From: Labilithrix sp.
GTDB taxonomy: Bacteria; Myxococcota_A; Polyangia; Polyangiales; Polyangiaceae
Assembly (NCBI GenBank): GCA_019637155.1
Contig: JAHBWE010000001.1
Coordinates: 835,257-899,256 of the forward strand
Length of the DNA: 64,000 nt
Direction: 5' to 3'
A program made the position numbers and the translations under genes. Under the pieces are notes generated by a model. It was not told the DNA's origin. It saw only the letters and a list, made by a program, of their open reading frames with translations, and did not search any database. Shown piece after piece: positions 8,159-16,025 of the stretch. Every line of letters begins with the position of its first letter. The stretch's first letter is position 1.

Positions 8159-9918
8159 GGCTGCCGCGCTTGCCGCGCGCGCTGCGGATCGTGCTCTTCC
8201 TCGCGGCGGTGCTGCACGTCATCGGGCTCTCGTGGGGGCTGCCGTCGTCGACGGGGTGGGACAACGACGGGGTCGCGCCGCGCGAGATCCTGCCCGGGCT
8301 CGCGGCGACCTTCACGCCGGGGCAGTTCTATACGTACCCGCCGCTCCACCTCGCGCTCCTCGCGCTCCTGACGCTGCCGGTCACGCTCATCGCGGTCTTC
8401 CGCGCGCCCACCACCGCGCTCCCGGACGTCATCGCGGAGATCCTCCAGCCGCCGTACATGACCGCGTTCTCGCTCACCGCGCGCGTGACGTCGCTCGTGA
8501 TGTCGCTCGGCGTGGCGGTGGCGCTCGCGAAGATGACGGAGGAGATCGCCGGACGCGACGATCCGTCCGCGCGGCGCGCCGGCGTCTTCACCGCCGCCGT
8601 CGCGTCGGTGGGCATGACGTTCAACTACTACGCGCACATGTCGAACCTCGACATGCCGTCGCTCTTCTGGGCGTCGCTCGCCGCGCTCGCGTTCGTGCGC
8701 GCCGCGGCGCGGCAGGAGCCTCGCCGCCTGCGCGGCGCCGCGCTCCTCGCGGCGTGCGCGGTCGCGACGAAGGACCAAACCTACGCCCTCTTCATCGTCG
8801 CGATCCCCATCCTCCTCGCCCCATGGTTCGCGAAGACCCTCTCGGGGGTCCAGGGGCGGCGGAGCGCGCTCCGCGCGCGGAGAGGCCCCTGGCGGGAGAG
8901 CTCGAGAGGGCAGAGCCCTCTCGAACAAGAGAAGCTTCTTTTGCGGGAGATTGGGATTGCGGTGCTCCTTGGGGCTGGGGTCCTCTTGCTCGTCGATGGG
9001 GCGATTACGAACCCGAGCGGCTTCGCGCGGCGGGTCGCGTTCCTGCGTGGGCCGGCGAGCCAGGACTTCTCGAACTACGAGCGCGGCGTGCGTGGCGTCG
9101 TCGCGATCTTCGTCGACGTCGCGCGTGGGTTCGATCGCTCCTATCCGCTCGCGATGGCGCCGTTCGTGCTCGGCGGGATCGTGCTCGCGCTCCGCGCGAC
9201 GCGACGCCGTACCATCGCGCTCGCGCCCCTCCTCTTCGGGCTCTCCTTCACCCTCGCGTTCAACGTCGCGGCGCGGCGCACCGACGATCGGTTCGTCCTC
9301 CCGCAGATGCTCTTCCTCTCCGTCTACGCCGGGATCGGCCTCGAGCGCGTCTGGACGCTCGGCCGGCTCGGGGGGCGCGCGATCGTCGTGACGCTCTTGC
9401 TCTTGTCGCTGTGGACGTCGCTCCGCGTCGACTTCATGCTCCTCTACGAGCCGCGCTACGCGACGGAGGCGTTCCTCGCCGCGAACGTCGGCCCCGACGA
9501 CACGATCGAGATCCACGGTCTCAACGTGTACCTCCCGCGCTTTCCGCCCGCGCGGATCGTCCGCGTCGGTCCGTCGGATCCGAAGCGGCGCGCGCCGCTC
9601 CCCGGCGTCGTCGAGGTCGAGGCCCCATACTCCGAGATCGCGTCTCGGCGCCCGCGCTTCATCGTCGTGAGCAAGTGCTTCGTCTGGCGCTACCTCGCCG
9701 AGGAGGCCGCGCGCGACGCCGGCCCCGGGCGCATGTACCCGGTCGGCCAGCAGCGCGAGGCGGTCGACCGCGATCCCAACGAGTTCTTCCAGGGGCTCTT
9801 CGCGGGGAGGCTCGGCTACCACGTCGCGCACGAGGCCCCGCCGTTCCCCGGTTGGTTCGAGCCGGTCGAATTCCACGCGAGCCTGAACTGCCGCGCGACG
9901 ACCTTCGAGCGCGACTGA
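8155..9918 (+). CDS. GT-C type membrane glycosyltransferase (PMT/ArnT-like) carrying an inserted repeat
   Basis: A 587-aa polytopic membrane protein. The first periplasmic loop has WDNDGVAPREI, whose acidic residues fit the catalytic site of GT-C mannosyl/arabinosyl transferases, followed by YTYPPLHLALLAL. The start GTG 8155 overlaps the TGA of the upstream gene (GTGA), supporting coupled translation. Around residues 228-260 the hydrophilic, Arg-rich segment GVQGRRSALRARRGPWRE and onwards is encoded by a hairpin-rich repeat (8837-8923) lying between two membrane helices; the frame is kept open. The C-terminal 120 residues form a soluble domain. The sugar substrate is unknown. Confidence 0.7.
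   Translation: MRLPRLPRALRIVLFLAAVLHVIGLSWGLPSSTGWDNDGVAPREILPGLAATFTPGQFYTYPPLHLALLALLTLPVTLIAVFRAPTTALPDVIAEILQPPYMTAFSLTARVTSLVMSLGVAVALAKMTEEIAGRDDPSARRAGVFTAAVASVGMTFNYYAHMSNLDMPSLFWASLAALAFVRAAARQEPRRLRGAALLAACAVATKDQTYALFIVAIPILLAPWFAKTLSGVQGRRSALRARRGPWRESSRGQSPLEQEKLLLREIGIAVLLGAGVLLLVDGAITNPSGFARRVAFLRGPASQDFSNYERGVRGVVAIFVDVARGFDRSYPLAMAPFVLGGIVLALRATRRRTIALAPLLFGLSFTLAFNVAARRTDDRFVLPQMLFLSVYAGIGLERVWTLGRLGGRAIVVTLLLLSLWTSLRVDFMLLYEPRYATEAFLAANVGPDDTIEIHGLNVYLPRFPPARIVRVGPSDPKRRAPLPGVVEVEAPYSEIASRRPRFIVVSKCFVWRYLAEEAARDAGPGRMYPVGQQREAVDRDPNEFFQGLFAGRLGYHVAHEAPPFPGWFEPVEFHASLNCRATTFERD
8837..8923 (-). repeat. Hairpin-rich interspersed element inside a CDS
   Basis: Two strong hairpins are stacked: CCAGGGGC (8850-8857) pairs with GCCCCTGG (8885-8892), and a 9-bp stem at 8903-8911/8915-8923 has an AGA loop. 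Read on the minus strand the order is a GGGCTCTGCCC hairpin and then a larger hairpin, the same plan as the repeats at 11877 and 18591. CCCTCTCG occurs at both ends (8837-8844, 8916-8923). It is translated in frame as a basic loop. Confidence 0.6.
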
Positions 9919-9945
9919 TCGTGCTAAACGTCGTAGCCCGCCGCC

Positions 9946-11112
9946 ATGAAGGTCCTGGACATCTGCGACTTCTTCTCCGAGCGCGGCGGAGGGGTGCGCT
10001 CGTACCTCGGTGAGCTCGCGAGCGAAGGGGCGAAGCGCGGTCACGAGATCACCGTCGTCGCGCCCGGCCCGCGCGACGCCGACGACGCGCTCCCCGGCGG
10101 CGGCCGCCTCGTCCGCCTCGCGGGGCCGCCGATGCCGTACGATCCGAGCTACCACCTGCTCTGGCGGATCGATCGGATCGTCTCCCTCGTCCGCGAGGTC
10201 CGTCCCGACGTGCTCCAGGCGAGCAGCCCTTATCTCCCGGCGCTCCTCGCGACGCGGCTCGAGGCGCCGCTCCGCGTGTTCGTCTATCACTCCGATCAGA
10301 TCGCGACCTACGTCGAGCCGATCCTCCAGAAGGTGGGGAGCGAGCGGCTGCGTCGCTCGGTGCTCCACGCGGTGAACGCCTGGCCGCGCGCGCTCGCGCG
10401 TCGCTTCGACCTCACCGTCGCGCCGAGCGAGACGATCGCGAAGATCCTCGTCGAGGCGGGCTGCGAGCGCGTCCGCCTCGTGAAGTTCGGATCGCGCGCG
10501 GACATCTTCCAGCCGCGTCCGCCGAGCGCCGAGCGGCGGCGGCAGATGATGGGCGACCTCGCCGCGAAGCCGAACGCGGCGCTCGCGCTCGTCGCGTGCC
10601 GGCTCGCGGTGGAGAAGCGCGTCAACCAGATCATCGACGCGGTCGCGCTCGTGAACGAGGAGCGGCCGCTCGCGCTCGTCGTCCTCGGCGACGGACCCGA
10701 GCGCGCGCGCCTGGAGAAGCAGGCCCGCAAGCTGCCGCAGGTGGTGTTCCCCGGCTTCCTCCCGCGCTCCGAGTTCGCGGAGCTCGTCGCGAGCGCGGAC
10801 GTGTTCGTGCACGCGGGGGCGGCGGAGACGTTCGGGTTCGTCCTCGGCGAGGCGCTCCTCGCCGGCACGCGGATCGTCGTGCCCGACGCGGGGGCGGCGT
10901 ACGACTTCGTCGGCCCCGGCCTCGGCGAGGCCTACCCCGCCTACGGCGGACCGCGCGCGATCGCGGACGCGCTGCTGCGCAGCCTCGATCGACCGGCGGG
11001 CGCCGCGCCCGACGTCGCGGGCCGGCTCCGGACCTCGACCGAGCACTTCGACGAGCTCTTCGCGCTCTACGAGGAAGAGCTGCGGCGGCGGAGCCGAGCG
11101 GTCACGCAATAG
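9946..11112 (+). CDS. Glycosyltransferase family 4 (GT-B)
   Basis: A 388-aa cytosolic GT-B retaining glycosyltransferase. The N-terminal domain opens with MKVLDICDFFSERGGGVRSY, whose GGG-x-x-x-Y loop binds the acceptor or phosphate. The C-terminal domain has VACRLAVEKRVNQIIDA, VVLGDGPER and HAGAAETFGFVLGEALLAG, the E-x7-E donor-binding motif of GT4 enzymes. It lies 27 bp after the two GT-C genes and probably acts in the same surface-glycan pathway, using nucleotide sugars on the cytoplasmic face. Confidence 0.85.
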   Translation: MKVLDICDFFSERGGGVRSYLGELASEGAKRGHEITVVAPGPRDADDALPGGGRLVRLAGPPMPYDPSYHLLWRIDRIVSLVREVRPDVLQASSPYLPALLATRLEAPLRVFVYHSDQIATYVEPILQKVGSERLRRSVLHAVNAWPRALARRFDLTVAPSETIAKILVEAGCERVRLVKFGSRADIFQPRPPSAERRRQMMGDLAAKPNAALALVACRLAVEKRVNQIIDAVALVNEERPLALVVLGDGPERARLEKQARKLPQVVFPGFLPRSEFAELVASADVFVHAGAAETFGFVLGEALLAGTRIVVPDAGAAYDFVGPGLGEAYPAYGGPRAIADALLRSLDRPAGAAPDVAGRLRTSTEHFDELFALYEEELRRRSRAVTQ

Positions 11113-11134
11113 CGTGCCGGGCGCCGGTCCGGAC

Positions 11135-11140
11135 TATCAT
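11135..11140 (+). promoter_or_regulatory. -10-like TATCAT, 9 nt before ATG 11150
   Basis: TATCAT precedes the lipoprotein start by 9 nt. This is close to the leaderless geometry, with no Shine-Dalgarno sequence between. Confidence 0.35.
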
Positions 11141-11149
11141 CGCGTCCGC

Positions 11150-11920
11150 ATGATTCGTCATCGACTCGTCGCGGCCTCGGCGGCCTGGCTGTTCCTCGCG
11201 TGCGGAGGCGCTTCGCCGGAGCCCAACGCGAGCCCGGCGAGCCAGGCGCCGCCTGCGACCGCGAACGCTCCCGCGACGGACGCAGACGCCGGCGCCGCGC
11301 CCGTCGCGAACTCTCATGCGCGCGCCGGCGAGGCGTGGCCGCTCGTCGGCCAGACGGAGGAAGAGAAGCGCGCGCAGCTCGAGCGGCTGGAGAAGGACGC
11401 CGGTCCGATCAAGTCGAACTGGACACCGCCGGGCAAGAGAGAGCGCTACGGCCACGCGGAGGGCTTGATCGCGGCCGACTACGCCGCCGTGCGCGGCCGG
11501 CTCGCCGACTTCGCGCACTACGACGAGCTCGCGGGCCCGAAGTTCAAGAAGGTGTCGCTCGTCGACAAGAGCGCGGCGGGGAGCGACCTCTACTTCCAGC
11601 TCCCGATCATGCGCGGCGCGGTCACGATCTGGTACGTCGCGCGGTTCGGCGATCCGCGGCCCGTCCCTGGTGAGGGCGAGGTCATTCAGGGCGAGTTCGT
11701 CAAAGGCAACATCAAGGGGATGCACCTCGTCTTCACCGTGCGCCCCGCGCCGGAGCAGCGGACGATCCTCACGTGCGATCTCCTCCTCACGCTTCACGTC
11801 GCCGCGCCGCAGGGCGAGGTCGACCACGCCCTCCGCGACGCCTGCGGCGACGCCGTCCGCTTCGTCCGCTCTTCAACAACGCAGGGGGCTCTGCCCCCTG
11901 CACCCCGCTCGCAGCCGTAG
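11150..11920 (+). CDS. Lipoprotein with START/SRPBCC-like domain; C-terminus formed by a repeat
   Basis: A 256-aa lipoprotein: signal peptide with lipobox LFLAC (Cys18), a disordered Ala/Pro segment (about 19-65), then an alpha/beta region (about 100-235) with the character of a START-like lipid-binding fold (LADFAHYDELAG, LPIMRGAVTIWYVARF, GEFVKGNIKGMHLVF). The last 15 codons, from about 11877, are read from the 86-bp interspersed repeat that starts there (TQGALPPAPRSQP), so the original stop has been lost or displaced. Function is unknown. The start ATG 11150 was chosen over an upstream in-frame codon because it begins the signal peptide. Confidence 0.65.
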   Translation: MIRHRLVAASAAWLFLACGGASPEPNASPASQAPPATANAPATDADAGAAPVANSHARAGEAWPLVGQTEEEKRAQLERLEKDAGPIKSNWTPPGKRERYGHAEGLIAADYAAVRGRLADFAHYDELAGPKFKKVSLVDKSAAGSDLYFQLPIMRGAVTIWYVARFGDPRPVPGEGEVIQGEFVKGNIKGMHLVFTVRPAPEQRTILTCDLLLTLHVAAPQGEVDHALRDACGDAVRFVRSSTTQGALPPAPRSQP

Positions 11921-11962
11921 GACGCGCGCGAAGACGCGCGCATCCTCCGCTGCTCGCCGATG
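11877..11962 (+). repeat. 86-bp two-hairpin interspersed repeat, copy 1
   Basis: Hairpin A (11882-11900) has the 8-bp stem CAGGGGGC/GCCCCCTG and loop TCT. Hairpin B (11920-11945) has an 11-position stem with one mismatch and loop AAGA. It is 86 nt long and differs from the copy at 18591-18676 at six positions. One pair of differences (C11927-G11938 versus T18641-A18652) is compensatory. Its 5' half is translated as the tail of the preceding lipoprotein. Confidence 0.8.
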
Positions 11963-12078
11963 CGTGAGCTGGGTTCCTCGCGATCCGCCGTGTCCGGCCG
12001 CGGCGACGATGAACGGGCCGAAATGGTGAATGATTTCCATAGGGGCTCCTTGGTATGTCCTTCGCACACATCGGAGCC

Positions 12079-13131
12079 ATGAGCGTCCTTCGGTCGGTTG
12101 GGCTGGTTCTCGTCCTCGGCGTGGCGGCGTGCGCGGCGGAGCCGGTGGACGAGGAGGAGACGGGGACGAGCGAGGACCAGCTCGCCGAGATCGGGGAGGA
12201 CCCGCGCGGCGTCGCGTCGAAGCACGCGATCGTCCTCGCGCACGGGTTCGACGCGTCGGACACGAACCGCTGGTCCTTCAACGGTGTCGCGGAGGCGCTC
12301 ACGCAGGACGGGCATCTCGTCCACTCGGCGCGCGTGCAGCCGTACCAGTCGGTCGCCGCGCGCGCGGAGGAGCTCGCGAAGCACGTCGATCAAGCGCGCG
12401 CCGAGTGCGCCGCGAAGCGCGGCTGCGACGCGCGGAAGGTCCACATCATCGCGCACTCGATGGGCGGCCTCGACAGCCGCTACGTCGTCGCGAAGCTCTC
12501 GAGCCCGGAGGGCAAGCCGTACAAGGACCTCGTCGCGAGCGTGACGACGATCTCGACGCCGCACCGCGGCTCGGCCTTCGCCGACAAGGTGCTCTCGGTC
12601 CTCCCGAAGAAGGGGGACCCGATCGTGAACGCGGCGGCGGGTCTGTGGGCGCGGACGTTCACGGACGACGACCTCGCCGCGGGGAGCGACGTGCGCGCGG
12701 CGCTCCACGGCATCAGCGTCGCGAACGCGCCGGCGTTCAACGCGGACGTGACGAACGCGCCCGGCGTCTACTACCAGTCGTGGGCCGGCATCACGAGCTA
12801 CGTCGACACGCACATCGACGATCGCGAGATCGCGGTCTGCGAGGGCAAGGTCGAGAGCTACAAGAACCGCCACGACCAGCTCTTCGATCACGGTCCGATC
12901 TCGAGCGCGCAGCTCCAGCTCGCGGCCCCCATCGTCGGCGGCGACGCGAACGACGGCATGGTCTCGGTCGAGAGCGCGAAGTGGGGCGTGTTCCGCGGCT
13001 GCATCCCGGCCGATCACATGGACGAGGTCGGCCAGCGCATCGGCGCCGGCAGGCCCGCGCTCTGGTCGCGCTTCGATCACATCCGGTTCTATCGCCGCGT
13101 CGCGTTCGGCCTCGACGCGCTCGGTCGCTGA
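12079..13131 (+). CDS. Lipoprotein triacylglycerol lipase (alpha/beta hydrolase)
   Basis: A 350-aa exported lipase. The signal peptide carries lipobox VAAC (Cys18). The alpha/beta-hydrolase core starts at AIVLAHGFDASD (oxyanion-hole HG), and the nucleophile elbow AHSMGGLDSRY carries the catalytic Ser. STPHRGS after the elbow, a late Asp (GGDANDGMVS) and His (ADHMDEVG) complete a layout like Pseudomonas family I.1/I.2 lipases. ATG 12079 has GGAG just upstream; the in-frame ATG 12055 would add eight residues before the signal peptide. It probably acts at the outer membrane or extracellularly on esters, consistent with a predatory lifestyle. Confidence 0.82.
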   Translation: MSVLRSVGLVLVLGVAACAAEPVDEEETGTSEDQLAEIGEDPRGVASKHAIVLAHGFDASDTNRWSFNGVAEALTQDGHLVHSARVQPYQSVAARAEELAKHVDQARAECAAKRGCDARKVHIIAHSMGGLDSRYVVAKLSSPEGKPYKDLVASVTTISTPHRGSAFADKVLSVLPKKGDPIVNAAAGLWARTFTDDDLAAGSDVRAALHGISVANAPAFNADVTNAPGVYYQSWAGITSYVDTHIDDREIAVCEGKVESYKNRHDQLFDHGPISSAQLQLAAPIVGGDANDGMVSVESAKWGVFRGCIPADHMDEVGQRIGAGRPALWSRFDHIRFYRRVAFGLDALGR

Positions 13132-13133
13132 TC

Positions 13134-13700
13134 TCAGCGCCGGGCTCGATACAGGACGTCGGTGCGGAGCACGTGCTTCGTGCCCGCGTGCACGGCGGTC
13201 GCTTCGTGGAGGATGCGATGCTGGAAGAGGAGCGCGCGCCCGGTGCGCGGCGCGATCTTCTTTCCGAGCTCGGGGAAGTCGGTCTCGCCGCCCTCGAAGC
13301 CGTCGTTCAAATAGAAGACGAGGGTGAGCGCGCTCTCCACGCCGTCGCCGAGCTCGACGACGGTGTCCCAGTGCGTCCCGTGGCGCTGCCCCGGCTCGTA
13401 GCGGTAGAGGCGGAGCCGCGGGTTCGCGCCGGCGAGCGTCCTGCCGCTCAGCGTCGTCGGGACCGAGCGCGCGACCTTCGCGAGGAGCGCGTTCGCCTCC
13501 GCCTCGTCGTCCCACATGACGCGCGTGTTGTTCCGCACCGCGAGGTCGATCGCGGGCTGCCCGTCGTGCCCGACGATCGGCGCGAGCTCACGCTCCTCGC
13601 GGCGGAGCTTCGCCTCGTACGCCGCGCACTCCGCCGGCGAGAGCGCGTCGTCGACCGTCCACACGAGCGGCGCGTCGAGGTCGAGGTGTCCGAGGTACAC
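13134..13700 (-). CDS. 2OG-Fe(II) oxygenase (prolyl 4-hydroxylase-like)
   Basis: A 188-aa non-haem iron dioxygenase. Iron ligands are His and Asp in HGTHWDTVVELG and the distal His in LLFQHRILHEA or the next His (ATAVHAG); the 2-oxoglutarate Arg or Lys is in HVLRTD. TLVFYLNDGFEGGETDF matches the prolyl-4-hydroxylase alpha-subunit-like fold. The frame is open to 13793, but GTG 13700 was chosen because the upstream part is low-complexity repeat and TATGAT lies 6 nt before it. It is divergent from luxE, and the stop lies 2 bp from the lipase stop. The substrate (protein, peptide or lipid) is unknown. Confidence 0.78.
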   Translation of the reverse strand: MYLGHLDLDAPLVWTVDDALSPAECAAYEAKLRREERELAPIVGHDGQPAIDLAVRNNTRVMWDDEAEANALLAKVARSVPTTLSGRTLAGANPRLRLYRYEPGQRHGTHWDTVVELGDGVESALTLVFYLNDGFEGGETDFPELGKKIAPRTGRALLFQHRILHEATAVHAGTKHVLRTDVLYRARR

Positions 13701-13706
13701 GCCGCG

Positions 13707-13712
13707 ATCATA
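13707..13712 (-). promoter_or_regulatory. -10 element TATGAT, 6 nt before GTG 13700
   Basis: TATGAT on the minus strand ends 6 nt before the GTG, which supports both the short start and leaderless transcription of the oxygenase gene. Confidence 0.5.
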
Positions 13713-13724
13713 GCGGACGGCGCG

Positions 13725-13754
13725 CCCCCGCGACGCGCTCCCCCGCGACGCGCT
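13725..13754. repeat. 15-bp tandem repeat (x2) between oxygenase and luxE
   Basis: CCCCCGCGACGCGCT occurs twice in tandem (13725-13739, 13740-13754) in the 82-bp divergent intergenic region. It may be a replication-slippage product or a protein-binding direct repeat. Confidence 0.6.
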
Positions 13755-13782
13755 CCCTCGGCGACCGTGGTAAGGACGGGGC

Positions 13783-14880
13783 GTGGATTCCAACGTGGCA
13801 TCGAGCGGCGCGCTGCACGCGCGGGCGAAGGCGTTCGTCGCCGCGTTCGAGGCCGGCGCGCCGATGCCGGAGCCCTTCGACGCGCTCGCGTGCGACCTCG
13901 CGCGGTTCCAGGCGCGCGCGACGGCGGGCTTCGCGCGCCTCTGTCACGCGCGCGGCGTCGATCCCGCCGCGCTCACCGACGCCGGCGCGATCCCCGCCGT
14001 CCCGACCGACGCGTTCAAGCTCACGCGCGTGGCGACGTTCCCGGAGGCGGAGGCGGAGGCGACCTTCCGCACGAGCGGCACGACCGCGGACGTGCGCGGC
14101 ACGCACCAGATGCGTGACGTGTCGACCTACGATCGCGGCGCGATCGCGTTCGGCCGGCGCTGGCTCCTCCGTGATCGCGAGCGGATCTCGATCGCGGTGC
14201 TGGGACCGCGCGCGGTGACGGACTCGTCGCTCCAGCACATGTGCGCTCGCTTCGCGGAGGCGTTCGGCGAGCCCGCTTCGCACGAGGAGACCTTCCTCAT
14301 CGACGGCGACGTCATCGACGTCTCGGTCTTCGACGAGCGCGTCGCCGCCGCGCTCGCGCACGGACGGCCGATGCTCGTCCTCGCGACGTCGTTCGCGCTC
14401 GTCCACTTCCTCGACGCGGTCGGCGACGACACGTTCTCGCTCCCGCCCGGCTCACGCGTGATGCAGACGGGCGGCTTCAAGGGCCGATCGCGGGAGGTGG
14501 GGGCCGAGCAGCTGCGGTCCGAGCTCGCGCGCGTGTTCGACGTCGACCCGCGCGCGATCGTCGCCGAGTACGGGATGACGGAGCTCTCGAGCCAGTTCTA
14601 CGAGCGCACGCTCTGGGAGCCGGACACGCCGCACAACCGCTACGCCGAGCCTCCGTGGGCCCGCGTCGTCCCGGTCGATCCCGACACGCTCGCCCCCGTC
14701 GCCGACGGCGAGATCGGCATCGCGAAGGTGATCGACCTCCTCAACGTCGACAGCGCCGTCGCGATCCTCACGCAGGACCGCGTCCGCCGCATCGGCGACT
14801 CGTTCGAGCTCCTCGGCCGCGCCCCCGGCGCCCCGTCGCGCGGATGCTCGATCGCGATCGACGACCTCCTCGGCGGTTGA
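13783..14880 (+). CDS. luxE: LuxE-like acyl-protein synthetase (fatty-acid activating)
   Basis: A 365-aa member of the acyl-protein synthetase family. In bioluminescent Vibrio, LuxE activates a fatty acid as acyl-AMP and carries it on a C-terminal cysteine for reduction by LuxC. Visible hallmarks are IPAVPTDAFK (70-79), the adenylate loop TSGTT (97-101), AEYGMTELSSQFY, and the C-terminal SRGCS with Cys355 placed like the acylated Cys near the end of Vibrio LuxE. It is followed 74 bp downstream by luxC. No luxA/B homologue is in the window, so the aldehyde or alcohol product serves another purpose. GTG 13783 is preceded by GTAAGGA. Confidence 0.85.
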   Translation: MDSNVASSGALHARAKAFVAAFEAGAPMPEPFDALACDLARFQARATAGFARLCHARGVDPAALTDAGAIPAVPTDAFKLTRVATFPEAEAEATFRTSGTTADVRGTHQMRDVSTYDRGAIAFGRRWLLRDRERISIAVLGPRAVTDSSLQHMCARFAEAFGEPASHEETFLIDGDVIDVSVFDERVAAALAHGRPMLVLATSFALVHFLDAVGDDTFSLPPGSRVMQTGGFKGRSREVGAEQLRSELARVFDVDPRAIVAEYGMTELSSQFYERTLWEPDTPHNRYAEPPWARVVPVDPDTLAPVADGEIGIAKVIDLLNVDSAVAILTQDRVRRIGDSFELLGRAPGAPSRGCSIAIDDLLGG

Positions 14881-14940
14881 GCGCGGGTGTCTGCGCGCGA
14901 CCGCGCCGAATTGCGGCCTCCTCGATCGTGCCTGGCGATC

Positions 14941-14946
14941 TAGAAT
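14941..14946 (+). promoter_or_regulatory. -10 element TAGAAT, 8 nt before ATG 14955
   Basis: TAGAAT lies 8 nt upstream of the luxC ATG without a Shine-Dalgarno sequence between. luxC may therefore have its own leaderless transcript besides read-through from luxE. Confidence 0.45.
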
Positions 14947-14954
14947 GAAGTCGC

Positions 14955-16025
14955 ATGTCGCGCGGCGAGGACGACATCCGAGCTCTGCTCCGCGCGGCGC
15001 GGTCGGTCGCGGGCGATCCGGCGCTGCGCGAGGCGGTCGTCGAGGCGAGCGGGCTCTCGCGCGCCGGCGTCGATCTCGCGTTCGACCGGCACCTCGAGCT
15101 CGACGCGACGGACGTGGACCTCGCGCGCTTGCTGCAGCGCGCGGGGAGCGCGGAGGCGGTCTTCGTGGTGCTCTCGTCCAACGTGTTCGTCGGCGCCCTC
15201 CGCGCGCTCGCGCTCGCGCGCGCCGCCGCGCCGGAGGTCGTCGTTCGCCCCTCGCGCCGCGATCCCGCCTTCGCGCGCGCCCTCGTCGCGGCGGTCGGCT
15301 CCGATCGCTTGCGGCTCGACGAGTCGCTCGACTTCGCCGCCGTCACGCGCGGAGAGCTCCACGTCTACGGCACGGACGACACCATCGCGGACGTCCGCGC
15401 CCGCGCGAAGGTCCCCGTCCGCGGCCACGGCGCCGGGATGGGCGTCGTGTGGATCTCGAAGCGCGCGTCTCCCGCCGAGGCGGCGCGTCTCGTCGCCGAC
15501 GACGTGGTCGTCTTCGATCAACGCGGCTGCCTCAGCCCACGCATCGTCCTCGTCGAGCACGAGGACGCGGTCGCGGTCACGGTCGGGGGCGGCCGCAACG
15601 CCGACGCGTTCGCGGAGGCGCTCCACGCCGAGCTCGAGGAGCGTGAGCGCACCGTCCCGCGCGGGCAGCTCTCCGCCGAGGAGCGCGCCGCGTCCGATCG
15701 CTACGTCGCGACGATGACGTACGCGTGCCGCGCGCTCGTCGGCGCGGCGCACGCGATCGGCATCGCCCCCGCCGGCGCGCCGCTCGTGCCGGCGCCGGCG
15801 TACCGCCACGTGCACGTCGTCGCGGGCGTCGCGACGGAGGACGCCGCGCGCGCGGTGCTCACCCCGCTCGCGAAGGCGATCACCGGCGTCGGCAGCGACG
15901 ACCTCGAGGCCGCCAAACGAATCGCGCCGAGCTGGGCCCGCCTGGCCTCGCTCGGCGCGATGCAACGACCGCCCCTCGACGGTCCGGTCGATCTGCGCGA
16001 CCCGTACGCGATCAGTTCTTGTTGA
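14955..16025 (+). CDS. luxC: LuxC-like acyl-CoA/acyl-protein reductase
   Basis: A 356-aa protein of the LuxC acyl reductase family (aldehyde-dehydrogenase superfamily). LuxC takes the acyl group from LuxE to an active-site cysteine and reduces it with NADPH to a fatty aldehyde. VVFDQRGCLSPR carries the family's catalytic Cys (Cys192). VVLSSNVFVGALRALALA (71-88) and RGHGAGMGVVWIS (156-168) match the nucleotide-binding part. The length is shorter than Vibrio LuxC (about 480) at the N-terminus. The stop overlaps the convergent jag stop by 14 bp. Confidence 0.85.
   Translation: MSRGEDDIRALLRAARSVAGDPALREAVVEASGLSRAGVDLAFDRHLELDATDVDLARLLQRAGSAEAVFVVLSSNVFVGALRALALARAAAPEVVVRPSRRDPAFARALVAAVGSDRLRLDESLDFAAVTRGELHVYGTDDTIADVRARAKVPVRGHGAGMGVVWISKRASPAEAARLVADDVVVFDQRGCLSPRIVLVEHEDAVAVTVGGGRNADAFAEALHAELEERERTVPRGQLSAEERAASDRYVATMTYACRALVGAAHAIGIAPAGAPLVPAPAYRHVHVVAGVATEDAARAVLTPLAKAITGVGSDDLEAAKRIAPSWARLASLGAMQRPPLDGPVDLRDPYAISSC

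Noticed and set aside
8837..8923. CCCTCTCG direct repeats as a target-site duplication
   Set aside because: One copy is part of the hairpin stem, and the enclosed length is not a multiple of three, so a simple insertion with duplication would have broken the frame.
13701..13793. Longer form of the 2OG oxygenase starting at 13793
   Set aside because: The extra 31 residues come from a Ser/Arg-rich tandem repeat and overlap the luxE start, while GTG 13700 has a fitting -10 element.
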